From assembly GCA_021806235.1 (NCBI GenBank), contig JAJZXU010000027.1:1-64000 (forward strand): a stretch of 64,000 bases of DNA. Direction: 5' to 3'. The stretch is from Thermoplasmata archaeon (lineage in GTDB: Archaea > Thermoplasmatota > Thermoplasmata > Thermoplasmatales > Thermoplasmataceae). Shown piece by piece: positions 51,906-61,325 of this stretch. A program made the position numbers and the translations under genes. Each line of letters starts with the position of its first letter. Position 1 is the stretch's first letter. The notes beneath the pieces were generated by a model. It saw only the letters and a program-made list of their open reading frames with translations. It made no database searches and was not told the DNA's origin.

Positions 51906-52009
51906 TTTATTCTCAGTGTACGTTAAAATCCTGATGCCATTATTTACATTCCCTATGGCATGTAAGAAGATAGGATAATGCTCTTCAAGTGTGGTTTTTA
52001 TTCTACAAG

Positions 52010-53329
52010 CTAGAATTCTACCGCATAGGTTCTAAGCGCCCATTGCGTGAATGTCAACGTTTCTATCCCTTTTTCCACTCTCATGGTTTTGTCTACAGCA
52101 TTGAAGGTTATGAGTATGCTTCGTTTAGGCTTAAGGCGCTGTGTTGCACTCAGCAGAGGGTGCAGTTCTCTCTCCATATTATCATGGTTAAGTTCATAGG
52201 TAACCTGCAGCAACTCTGTTATGGATCCACCCTCTGATATTACGAAGTCTACTTCTCCATCCTTATCGCTTAGATAATTTATTTCGATGGAAGGATTTCG
52301 TTCTTTCATTCGAAGAAGTTCAACAAAGACAGAGTTTTCCAGTAATTTCCCGTACTCGACATTTGATATCAGCAGACCTATTATACCATTATCCACAATA
52401 TACAGCTTCTTTCTGGATTGATTTGACCTCTTGAAGCCTTTGAAGAACTGCATGAGCTGGTAGAAGAGGAAAGTCTGTTCGCCGAACTTGATGAAATTGT
52501 TTATAGTCTGTCTGCTTATTTCAAGATTTTGGCTATTGAAATAATTATGGAGTTTTACTGTACTAAAACTACTGCTATATGTATTTATTGCATATCTGAA
52601 GACCATCTCCAGTTTATTTACATTTTCTATTCTATACCTGCTTACTATGTCCCTATATAGTATTGCGTCATAATAGGCACTTATGATTCTCCTACTTGTT
52701 TCCTTCTCTTTTTCAAAGGCAATCTCTGGAAATCCACCATTTATTATATATTCCCTTGCCAGGGCGTTAATTCTATGGCGTTCCTCGCCATAGAGTAAGC
52801 TCTTGCTCATTTTTACTCCTTTCGCTACCAGAAACTCTCTAAATGAAAATGGGTATAATATGTAGGTGATGTTTCTTCCAACCAATGATGTGGCAATCTC
52901 TCTACTCAGAAGTTTAGAACTGGATCCGGTTATGAATATCCTGTATTTCTTTGAATCATACATTCTTCTGATCCACAGTTCCCAATTCTTCACGTTTTGT
53001 ATTTCATCCAGGAATAGAAAAATAATATTATCCTTCTCAGGAGCTGCAAGTTCCATGTAAACATCGAGCATATCATCAAGGTCGCCGCTTGCCAGGTTTA
53101 CCAGCCTATCATCATCGAAATTTATGTAAAGAATATTCTTTCTGGGGATGTGTGTCCTGGTCAGTCTTTTTATTATATCGAAGAGCAGGTAGGTCTTGCC
53201 CGTACGCCTCACACCAGCTATAGCTATAATTTTATCGGCATTTAGGTTTACCTGTACATCTCTTTCTACTGTTTCTGGCAGATCTCTGGAAAGCCATTCG
53301 CTTATCACATACCGGAATTCTTCTTTCAT
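52010..53329 (-). CDS. AAA ATPase of the AAA_14 / DUF4143 family
   Basis: IAGVRRTGKTYLLFDII, IFLFLDEIQNVKNWELWIRR, ITGSSSKLLSREIATSLVGR, KDGEVDFVI. Confidence 0.9.
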   Translation of the reverse strand: MKEEFRYVISEWLSRDLPETVERDVQVNLNADKIIAIAGVRRTGKTYLLFDIIKRLTRTHIPRKNILYINFDDDRLVNLASGDLDDMLDVYMELAAPEKDNIIFLFLDEIQNVKNWELWIRRMYDSKKYRIFITGSSSKLLSREIATSLVGRNITYILYPFSFREFLVAKGVKMSKSLLYGEERHRINALAREYIINGGFPEIAFEKEKETSRRIISAYYDAILYRDIVSRYRIENVNKLEMVFRYAINTYSSSFSTVKLHNYFNSQNLEISRQTINNFIKFGEQTFLFYQLMQFFKGFKRSNQSRKKLYIVDNGIIGLLISNVEYGKLLENSVFVELLRMKERNPSIEINYLSDKDGEVDFVISEGGSITELLQVTYELNHDNMERELHPLLSATQRLKPKRSILITFNAVDKTMRVEKGIETLTFTQWALRTYAVEF

Positions 53330-53331
53330 AA

Positions 53332-53382
53332 TGTCTTAGATAGAAGACATAAATATTTAAATATTGTCTTTTGTAGAAGACA
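53332..53382 (-). promoter_or_regulatory. Two 18-bp palindromes bracketing the TATA region of the 52010-53329 ATPase gene
   Basis: TGTCTTAGATAGAAGACA (53332-53349) and TGTCTTTTGTAGAAGACA (53365-53382) flank AAATATTTAAATAT. Confidence 0.65.
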
Positions 53383-53577
53383 TTATACAGGGACAGAATT
53401 TTATTGCCCAGAATAAACTTACTTACGTCCTCAGTATTGGTCACCGTTTCTGGTGGACCTGTTATTTCTGATTTCCATGTTTTCAATAATAGCCAGAATT
53501 TATTTTATGATGACTACTATAATGTTCCAGGAGTAATATTAGAAAAGTCACAAAAATAGCTGGAGACTAAAGGATAT

Positions 53578-53784
53578 ATGGGAAGGACTGAATACAGAAA
53601 GGCCAGTGTAATAGAACCCAGAAGTGTTGAGGAGTTAATTTGTAAAATTTCTTCATCCGCAAAGAAACCGGGATATGAGTATGCATTTACTGGAATGGCA
53701 TGTGTATCTCTGGTTTTCCTCAATACCTGCAAAGATAAAATTTGTATAATAATATACTCATTTAATATTAAAACTAGCAGATAA
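53578..53784 (+). CDS. Small ORF, possibly a gene remnant
   Basis: MGRTEYRKASVIEPRSVEELICKISSSAKKPGYEYAFTGMAC; short, unclear. Confidence 0.25.
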   Translation: MGRTEYRKASVIEPRSVEELICKISSSAKKPGYEYAFTGMACVSLVFLNTCKDKICIIIYSFNIKTSR

Positions 53785-53830
53785 TAATTAATTTCAATAA
53801 ATATTTTAAATAATTAATAATATACCTCTC

Positions 53831-54370
53831 ATGTTATTACCTAAAAAGATATTCTTCACCAGAGGAATTGGCAGGGGTGAAACACAACTGCAATCCTTTG
53901 AAAATGCATTGCGGGATGCTGATATAGCCCCCTATAACCTGGTGAGTGTGAGCTCTATAGTACCTCCATACGCGGAGATAGTTGATAAATCCGAGGGCAT
54001 TAAATTACTATCATATGGTCAGATACTGTTTACAGTGCTGGCCAGGAATTCATCAAATGAGTTAAACAGGATGATTTCATCGGCGATAGGTGTCGCAGTG
54101 CCATCTGACAGGGGCAAATGGGGATATTTAAGTGAGCATCATTCATTCGGGCAGACAGAGAATGATTCAGGTTATTTTGCAGAGAAACTGGCAGCTGAAA
54201 TGCTGGCAAGCACAATGGGCATGGATGATCGTTTGAAATGGGATGATAATAAAAAGGAATATGTTCTGGGCGATAAAATATTAACTACGAAGAATATGGC
54301 GGCAACAACGGTTGTTTTAAAACCGGATGAGTGGGCTACCGTTATAGCTGCTGCAGTATTAGTGGTGTAA
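53831..54370 (+). CDS. pdaD: Pyruvoyl-dependent arginine decarboxylase
   Basis: [39 protein letters not shown] (SVSS cleavage site). Confidence 0.95.
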   Translation: MLLPKKIFFTRGIGRGETQLQSFENALRDADIAPYNLVSVSSIVPPYAEIVDKSEGIKLLSYGQILFTVLARNSSNELNRMISSAIGVAVPSDRGKWGYLSEHHSFGQTENDSGYFAEKLAAEMLASTMGMDDRLKWDDNKKEYVLGDKILTTKNMAATTVVLKPDEWATVIAAAVLVV

Positions 54371-54374
54371 AGTC

Positions 54375-54690
54375 AGCTACCCACGGATAAAGCCGTGAGC
54401 TTGTCCCGCGAGGGCAACGCAAGAGTTGCTCGGGGGGTCTTGAAAATATGAAAAACATATGCACGGTACAGGCTCATGTGCATGTACTGCAAACAGTATA
54501 ACATACCGAAAAGATGGAATAAGGATATAGAAAAGCCCAGTCTCTCCATTATGGATACAAAGCCTCAAGCCCTACTGGGAAAACGCCATAATACCATGCC
54601 ATGAAAGCAGTAGGTGAGCCGGATGCGGGAAAACCGCAAGTCCGGTTCGACGAGGGGGATGTGGGTAATGCCATAACTCCACTCTATTAA
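54375..54690 (+). mobile_element. Mobile-element remnant with possible group II intron domain V/VI
   Basis: Hairpin CCCACGGATAAAGCCGTGAG at 54380; GAGCCGGATGCGGGAAAACCGCAAGTCCGGTTC near 54615 followed by GACGAGGGGG...CCACTCTATT. Confidence 0.4.
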
Positions 54691-54854
54691 TGGAAACACA
54701 CAGTTATGGTAAAAGTGTAATTATTAAAAAAGGTGAAAAAAAAGATGAATATAAATGTCAGAAAGGTAAAGCTAAGAAGGTATGGCAAGAGGTTGGAATT
54801 TAATCTTCAATTCCTCTCACCCATAAAGAGGTGTAGAGCCCTGGAGGCGACCAG

Positions 54855-57557
54855 ATGAGTGAGATAGAGGAAAAGTGGAGTAAATTATGGTATGAAAATC
54901 ACGTATTTGAGCCGGAAGTAGATAAAAATAAAAAAAAATTCTTTGTGACGGTTCCATGGCCATATACCAATGGCTCACTACATGTAGGTCATGGCAGGAC
55001 ATATACCCTGGGAGATATCATAGCGAGATATAAGAGGTTAAGGGGTTATAATGTTTTATTCCCAATGGGTTTCCACGAAAGTGGTACGCCCATACTGGCA
55101 TTTTCCGAGAGGTTGAGAAATAATGATGTCGATACTGTAAAATTATACAGGAGTTATTTATCGGAATATGAAAAATCCGAAAATATAGAGAAAATAATAG
55201 AGAACTTCAGGGAACCTGAAAATATAGCTAATTATTTTTCAAGGGTTATAATCAAGGATTTTAAAAATTTAGGTTATTCAATAGATTGGACAAGGAACTT
55301 TACATCTGCAGATAAATTTTACCAGGAGGTTGTTAAATGGCAGTTCAGAAAATTAGAATCACTCGGGCTCCTAAAAAAGGGTGAATACCCAATACTGTAT
55401 AGCATAAATGATGAAAATGCGGTGGGGGAAGACGATATAAAGGATGGAGATACCGATAAGGTAACAGTTGAAGAATTTACAGGTGTAATATTCAGGGGCA
55501 GAAACTATGACCTAATAGCAGCATCATTGAGGCCCGAAACATTATTCGGTGTTACAAATTTATGGATAAATCCGGAATCAAGATATGTTTTAATTGATTA
55601 TAAAAACAATAAATACGCAATGTCATATGATGGTTATGCCAAATTCTCATTACAGCATGAGAATGTGAAATTAATTTCAGATATAAATAATGATGATATA
55701 TTACATGAACAGTTTAAGGTTCCTCTCTCTGATATTTATGTAAATGTAATAAAGGCATCATTTGTTGATCCCGATAACGGGACCGGTATAGTTTATTCAG
55801 TTCCAGGTCATTCAATATTCGATTATATATACTTTAAAAATAATAATATAAACGGTGAAATAAAAAAGGTTGTTAAAACCAATGACATAAGTGTTAAATC
55901 ACTGGTAAAAAAATATGATTTATTCAATAACGATTCGAAATTAAAGGAAGCAACACAGGAATTATATAAGGAAGAATTTTATAATGGGACATTAACTAAT
56001 TCAGAAAAATATTCAGATTTAAGTGTTCAAAATGCCAGGGAGTTAATAAAAACTGATTTACTGGAAAGTAATAATGCAGTAATATTTTATGAAACAACAA
56101 GGAAAGCGGTAACAAGGTCAGGTTCAAAGGTTATAGTTGCAATACTAAAGGATCAATGGTTTATTGACTATTCACAGAAATGGTTAAAGGAAAAATCACA
56201 CGATTTAATAAATTCAATGAGATTCTACCCTGAATTATATAGAAAGGCAATGAATGATGCAATAGACTGGTTAAGGGAAAGACCTGCCGCAAGAAAAAGG
56301 GGCATAGGCACTAAACTACCATTTGATGAGAGATGGATTATAGAATCACTATCGGATTCAACAATATATATGGTTGTATACACAAATAGAAATGAGTTAT
56401 ATAATATATATAACCATTTAAACGGTATAGATGGTGATATTTTAGACCATATATTCCTGGATAAGGATTTAAGAAATAAATATGATAATTATACCATGGA
56501 AAATATAATAAAGGCAAAGAATGAATTCGAATACTGGTATGGCAATGATTTAAGAATAACAGCACCACCGCATATTTCAAATCATCTATCATTTTACATA
56601 ATGAACCATGCAGCAATATTTTCCGGTAAGTATTTACCCGGTGGTTTAATGATTTCAGGCTTAGTGATATCAAATGGTGCGAAGATTTCAAAAAGTAAGG
56701 GAAATGTAATATCATTACTTGAAACAGTTAAAAAATACAGTGCGGATATTTACAGGTTATTTATTGCAGTTGGCGCTGACATATCCTCCTTACTGGACTG
56801 GAATGAGCGTGATTTAGCATCAATAATAAAAAAGCAATCATCATTTTTAAACACATTTGAAAATTATTCAGACAGTAATGAGGATATTAATAACTCGATT
56901 TATAAATGGTTTTATTCATCATTTTATAAGAATTTAAAAGATTATTTTAGATATATGGAATCCATGAATATAAGAGACGCCTATATATCAATATTTTACA
57001 ATGTTTTAAATGATTTAAAATATGTTGAAAACAGGGGAGGAAATATAAACACCGCATTAAAAATCGTGATGCATGACTGGTTAATTGCATTATCTCCTGT
57101 TATGCCATATTCCTGTGAAGAATTATGGCATAAATATGTTAAAAATAGCTTTGTGAGCGCAGAACATTTAGATTTCAACATAGATGATAAAATAGATTAT
57201 AACATACTGAGATCAGAGGAATACCTTGGTAGGGTTGTAAATGATATAAGGGAAATACTAAAAATCATAAAAAATAATGGTAATAATATTAATTTAACGG
57301 TTTACGGCGATAAACAGAAAATTTTCATTGAAAATTTCAATAATAAAACACTAAATAAACAATATAACATCATGATTAAGGATTATATAAAAAACAAAAA
57401 TAAGATAGATAGTAATTTTCTCGATGAATATAATATATTAAATGCAAATAAAGAATTTATAGAAAAATCATTAAACATGAGGGTAAACATAACAAAATGC
57501 AGTGAGATATTACAGAAAAATCCATGGCCCGGAAGACCATTAATAAAAATAGAGTAA
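54855..57557 (+). CDS. leuS: Leucyl-tRNA synthetase, archaeal type
   Basis: PWPYTNGSLHVGHGRTYTLGDIIARYKRLRGYNVLFPMGFH; KISKSKGNVISL. Confidence 0.96.
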   Translation: MSEIEEKWSKLWYENHVFEPEVDKNKKKFFVTVPWPYTNGSLHVGHGRTYTLGDIIARYKRLRGYNVLFPMGFHESGTPILAFSERLRNNDVDTVKLYRSYLSEYEKSENIEKIIENFREPENIANYFSRVIIKDFKNLGYSIDWTRNFTSADKFYQEVVKWQFRKLESLGLLKKGEYPILYSINDENAVGEDDIKDGDTDKVTVEEFTGVIFRGRNYDLIAASLRPETLFGVTNLWINPESRYVLIDYKNNKYAMSYDGYAKFSLQHENVKLISDINNDDILHEQFKVPLSDIYVNVIKASFVDPDNGTGIVYSVPGHSIFDYIYFKNNNINGEIKKVVKTNDISVKSLVKKYDLFNNDSKLKEATQELYKEEFYNGTLTNSEKYSDLSVQNARELIKTDLLESNNAVIFYETTRKAVTRSGSKVIVAILKDQWFIDYSQKWLKEKSHDLINSMRFYPELYRKAMNDAIDWLRERPAARKRGIGTKLPFDERWIIESLSDSTIYMVVYTNRNELYNIYNHLNGIDGDILDHIFLDKDLRNKYDNYTMENIIKAKNEFEYWYGNDLRITAPPHISNHLSFYIMNHAAIFSGKYLPGGLMISGLVISNGAKISKSKGNVISLLETVKKYSADIYRLFIAVGADISSLLDWNERDLASIIKKQSSFLNTFENYSDSNEDINNSIYKWFYSSFYKNLKDYFRYMESMNIRDAYISIFYNVLNDLKYVENRGGNINTALKIVMHDWLIALSPVMPYSCEELWHKYVKNSFVSAEHLDFNIDDKIDYNILRSEEYLGRVVNDIREILKIIKNNGNNINLTVYGDKQKIFIENFNNKTLNKQYNIMIKDYIKNKNKIDSNFLDEYNILNANKEFIEKSLNMRVNITKCSEILQKNPWPGRPLIKIE

Positions 57558-57650
57558 TTAATACAAATGCCATAGTGGAGATAAACAGCCGGAAACGCTG
57601 CATTATTTTTCACAAGAAACCTGCTAAAATTCTGAACAGTGTACGGGGTA

Positions 57651-58135
57651 TTTTATCACAGTGAGCGAGAAAACCCACACCATTTATGGGTGGGATGAGA
57701 GCGAACCAATAATATTATATACGGATAATATATCTATAATTATGCCAAAGGGTTACAGCAGTTCTAACATATCTGTTCATTTCATGAACTAGCATTTTGT
57801 CTGGTGCCCAAAATATAGAAGAAAGCTAATTACAGGGAATATTGAAATTAGATTAAATGAGATAATCATGGGTGTTGCACAGGAAAATAACTGGGAGATT
57901 ATTGCACTGGAAACCATGCCAGACCATGTGCACCTGTTCATCAAAACAGACCCAACAATAGCACCAAATGGTGTGATTGCGAAAATAAAGGGCAGAACAT
58001 CAAGATTACTCAGGTTAGAGTTCCCTGAACTGAAGAGTAGATTGCCTTCGTTATGGACAGGGATGAGAATGCTGCTATAAATATAAAAATAGGGGACTAT
58101 TGCTATTCCTGTATGCATACATATATTTACAGAAA
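57651..58135 (+). pseudogene. Degenerate IS200/IS605 copy: tnpA with nonsense codon, joined to tnpB C-terminal motif
   Basis: Same left end and TnpA reading as 188-685; TAT to TAG change in M-N-Y-H-F-V; after KSRLPSLW a DRDENAAINI TnpB-like tail appears. Confidence 0.75.
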
Positions 58136-58139
58136 CTCT

Positions 58140-58835
58140 TTAAGAAAGTGTGGAGGGGCACTCCCGAATTGTGCAGCCTGTGTCCTCATCAGACCAGTTG
58201 GAGGTATAGCCAACCTATGAAAGAACTTGAAATCATAGTAGCGAATCGGACGCATCAGTCGAGTAATCTCTGGTGTGAAAGCTCCGAGGATAAAGCACCT
58301 GCCTTCGAAAGAAGGGGCCATGCAGAGGTGCAAGCAAGCAACCGGGCCGTAGCATAATGCCAAGCCTTAGTATAGCATCGTTAGTGCCCCCACGGGAACA
58401 TGGTTTAAGTGGACAAAATCTGAGCGGGACGAGTCATTGGTTCGGTGACGAAGTCGGAATTTCCGGACAAGTTTGGGTGAATGCATCCGGAAACCGCTCC
58501 GGTGTAATGGGAACAGCACGGTTGCAAGGTCTGATGGGCAAAGCAGGGAAAGACCTTGAACAAAGAGGGGCAGTGGAGGAATGCCTGGTGCCAACTTCAC
58601 TGGTCGTTCAAGGCCTGGCGGATCAGGAAGTAGTAGTAATGACACCTCTGATAATAAGGAGGAAGAGCAAAGGTCCTGTGGACATGGTGGTCTTTGGGAT
58701 AACGGATGGACAGGCCATTGCCCTTAAATGGGCTAGGAGCCCATATCTTTCCGATCTGAGTTACTGGAAACATATAGTTCCGGAGCCGTTAAATCAAAGA
58801 CGAAGTACAGATCAAACCGAAGGGGAAGGGTCTGC
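58140..58835 (+). other. GC-rich, probably non-coding structured segment; possible group II intron 5' domains
   Basis: GC clearly above neighbours; starts GTGTGG; ATAGCCAACCTATGA...TCATAGTAGCGAATCGGACG hairpin layout; no recognisable protein. Confidence 0.4.
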
Positions 58836-59100
58836 ATGATTGTAGGGACATCATGTTTGAAGCCGGATGGACGAAAAGCCCCAGTTCGGAATTTTAGAGA
58901 GGCGGCTGGAAACGGAACTCATGCAATCGTTTCAACGGGAGGTTGGAATATAATCAGATTGCACGAGAAACTGCGCTTGCTACCTACTCGACTACGCCTG
59001 AGGAGATTGGGGCTCTACCCGCAAGGGCAACCCCCCGTCATAGAAGCAGGAAGCCCACGGCTTTAGTCGCGGGAGGATGTCACGGAGTGTAAGTTTGCAC
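58836..59100 (+). mobile_element. Possible IS605-type tnpB tail and right end
   Basis: CLKPDGRKAPVRNF...LGLYPQGQPPVIEAGSPRL*; terminal hairpin GAAGCCCACGGCTTTAGTCGCGGGAGGATGTCAC. Confidence 0.55.
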
Positions 59101-59230
59101 ACACATAATTACTATACAGACATGGATGATTGCTGTGCCAGAAATAAGAATTGCAGTTAAGGTTCAGTGGTATATTGCTGCCAGAGTATAAATGTAAAAA
59201 ATTATATATCATCTTAAAATAGACCATTCA

Positions 59231-59302
59231 GGGCTCGTAGTCTAGTGGTATGATGTCTCCCTGACACGGAGAAGGTCACCGGTCCGAATCCGGTCGGGCC
59301 CA
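59231..59302 (+). tRNA. tRNA-Val (GAC anticodon)
   Basis: Acceptor GGGCTCG/CGGGCCC, anticodon arm TCTCC-CTGACAC-GGAGA, T-arm CCGGTCCGAATCCGG; CCA not encoded. Confidence 0.93.
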
Positions 59303-59352
59303 CTTTAAGTATTAAACGAATACTTTATTAATGATTCTAGACTATATGCTAT

Positions 59353-60636
59353 ATGACTTATAAACCGAAGTATGACGACCTAATGGAAAACCCGAAAATA
59401 AGAAGATGGTTTGAGAATCTAAAGGCTAAATCAATACTTACAGCAACGGTTTACCGAAGAACTTTAGGTTATTATTGTGAATTGGAGAAAACTACACCTG
59501 AACAACTTCTAACCGATATGGAAAAGTTAGAGTTCAGAGATACTTTCTTGGATTTTGTTAGAAGATTAGAGAAAGAAGGGAAAGCAGGGTCATATATTGT
59601 AAGATTTAAAAAGGTCTTACGGTCTTGGGCTAAATTTAATGGAATCGATATAAAGTTAGATGTGAACATAGCAAATGAAAACGAAAGCCCAACGTTAGAC
59701 AATGAAAGAGTGCCAAGCAAGGAAGAATTGAGCAGGATTTTAAGAAAAGCGACATCAAGGGGCAGAGTATCAATCTCTATTATGGCATTTTCAGGTTTTA
59801 GACCTGAAACATTGGGCAATTATGAAGGCATTGACGGATTACGATTAGGGGATATTAAAGAGCTTAAGATTTCAGATGAAATAGAGTTTACCAAGATTCC
59901 AGCCACAATAATGGTGAAGGGGAGGCTAAGCAAGGCAAGAAACCAATATTTTTCGTTTATTGGAGAGGAAGGTATAACGTATATCAAGGAATATTTGGAG
60001 GAGAGAAGGAAGAACGGAGAGGAGCTAACCTATGAATCCCCTTTATTGCAGTTCGATGTAAGAGGCACAAAGAAGAATGATTTTATGCGGACTATGTTGG
60101 TAACGAGAGACATCAGAGAAGCAATAACCACAGCAGGTCTAAAGATGAGACCTTACGTTTTAAGGGCTTATTTCAGCACAGCCTTAGACATAGCGGAGAG
60201 CAAGGGCTTAATATCGCACCCGTGGAGGCAGTTTATTATGGGTCATAAGGGCGATATAGAGGCAAGATACAGCACAAATAAGAGGCTACCGCCAGATATG
60301 ATAGAGGAGATGAGGGAAAGTTATCGTAAGTGTTTAAAATTCCTTGAAACGAGAATATCCGATGTTTCAGAGGACAACGCAAAGCTATTCTTACAGCAAC
60401 AGCTCTTATCGGCAGTGGGCTACAAGCAGGAGGAGATAGACAAGTTAGACCTTTCAAGCGTGAGCAATGAGGACTTTCAGCAGTTGTTAAGGGACAAGGT
60501 AGCAGGTGCGATGAGCGACAACGGAGCGAAGCAGAAGGTCATACCTGTAAACGAAATAGAGCAGTATATCAGCGATGGATACGACTTTGAAGCAGTATTG
60601 CCGAACGGAAAAGCGGTAATGAGGTTGAGGTTTTAG
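59353..60636 (+). CDS. Tyrosine recombinase/integrase
   Basis: FSGFRPETLG, RPYVLRAYFSTALD, MGHKGDIEARYSTNK; adjacent to tRNA 3' end. Confidence 0.88.
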   Translation: MTYKPKYDDLMENPKIRRWFENLKAKSILTATVYRRTLGYYCELEKTTPEQLLTDMEKLEFRDTFLDFVRRLEKEGKAGSYIVRFKKVLRSWAKFNGIDIKLDVNIANENESPTLDNERVPSKEELSRILRKATSRGRVSISIMAFSGFRPETLGNYEGIDGLRLGDIKELKISDEIEFTKIPATIMVKGRLSKARNQYFSFIGEEGITYIKEYLEERRKNGEELTYESPLLQFDVRGTKKNDFMRTMLVTRDIREAITTAGLKMRPYVLRAYFSTALDIAESKGLISHPWRQFIMGHKGDIEARYSTNKRLPPDMIEEMRESYRKCLKFLETRISDVSEDNAKLFLQQQLLSAVGYKQEEIDKLDLSSVSNEDFQQLLRDKVAGAMSDNGAKQKVIPVNEIEQYISDGYDFEAVLPNGKAVMRLRF

Positions 60637-61076
60637 TCCTTTTTCATACACTTTTCATATAAGAATGCGTAATCAAACCATAAAGCATAGCTTTTTTTTC
60701 GTTTCTTGTGTTGAGCTTTTATAATTTCTGACAATAATTCAACATCGTTTTCATTTGAAAAATCTAATATGCCTTTCCGAGCAGGTTTCCCGTATGGTTC
60801 ATAAGATGTTTCTAAAAATACTGATTTTATATCTTCCAAAAGCCGAAGAGCAGGACCACCATAATCAATTATAATCCCCACGTCAATTAAATCCTCAATA
60901 TGTTTTATTGCGGTCTTTGAGTTCATTTTACTTTTTACAAGTTTAGTAATCTTATATTGACTCATTGTCTTATCAGCAGATAGCATAGTATTGATGATTT
61001 CCTCGCAGTAAGCACATGAATAGTATTCTACCCACGATAAATATATGCTCATAGGTATAGTAATGGTATTAACCAT
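60633..61076 (-). CDS. Putative winged-helix regulator of the element
   Basis: MSQYKITKLVKSKMNSKTAIKHIEDLIDVGIII wHTH-like pattern. Confidence 0.5.
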   Translation of the reverse strand: MVNTITIPMSIYLSWVEYYSCAYCEEIINTMLSADKTMSQYKITKLVKSKMNSKTAIKHIEDLIDVGIIIDYGGPALRLLEDIKSVFLETSYEPYGKPARKGILDFSNENDVELLSEIIKAQHKKRKKSYALWFDYAFLYEKCMKKD

Positions 61077-61110
61077 ATATATTCTCTCATTGAATTACAA
61101 ATAGATAAGT

Positions 61111-61323
61111 ATGGTCGAACACGTTGATTTGATTTTGGTTAAAAAAACATCAATAAAACACCTTAAACATAGCTTTGCTAAGAAATTCCCAAATTCCCCC
61201 ATCCTACCAATTCTCTTATCTCTGCCAGACGTGGTTTCAGGAGAGGAGCTTGTCGGTGCAACCGCTATTTTGATGGATTTGCTGGATAGAGAAACCCATA
61301 ATAATATTGGAGGTGAAATATAA
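61111..61323 (+). CDS. Small hypothetical protein
   Basis: Intact 70-aa ORF directly upstream of the ATPase gene. Confidence 0.45.
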   Translation: MVEHVDLILVKKTSIKHLKHSFAKKFPNSPILPILLSLPDVVSGEELVGATAILMDLLDRETHNNIGGEI

Positions 61324-61325
61324 TT

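Noticed and set aside
58357-58839. ORF 58357-58839 and opposing 58367-58645 as coding genes
   Set aside because: Overlapping open frames on both strands in a GC-rich segment with no known motif; better explained as structured RNA or element debris.
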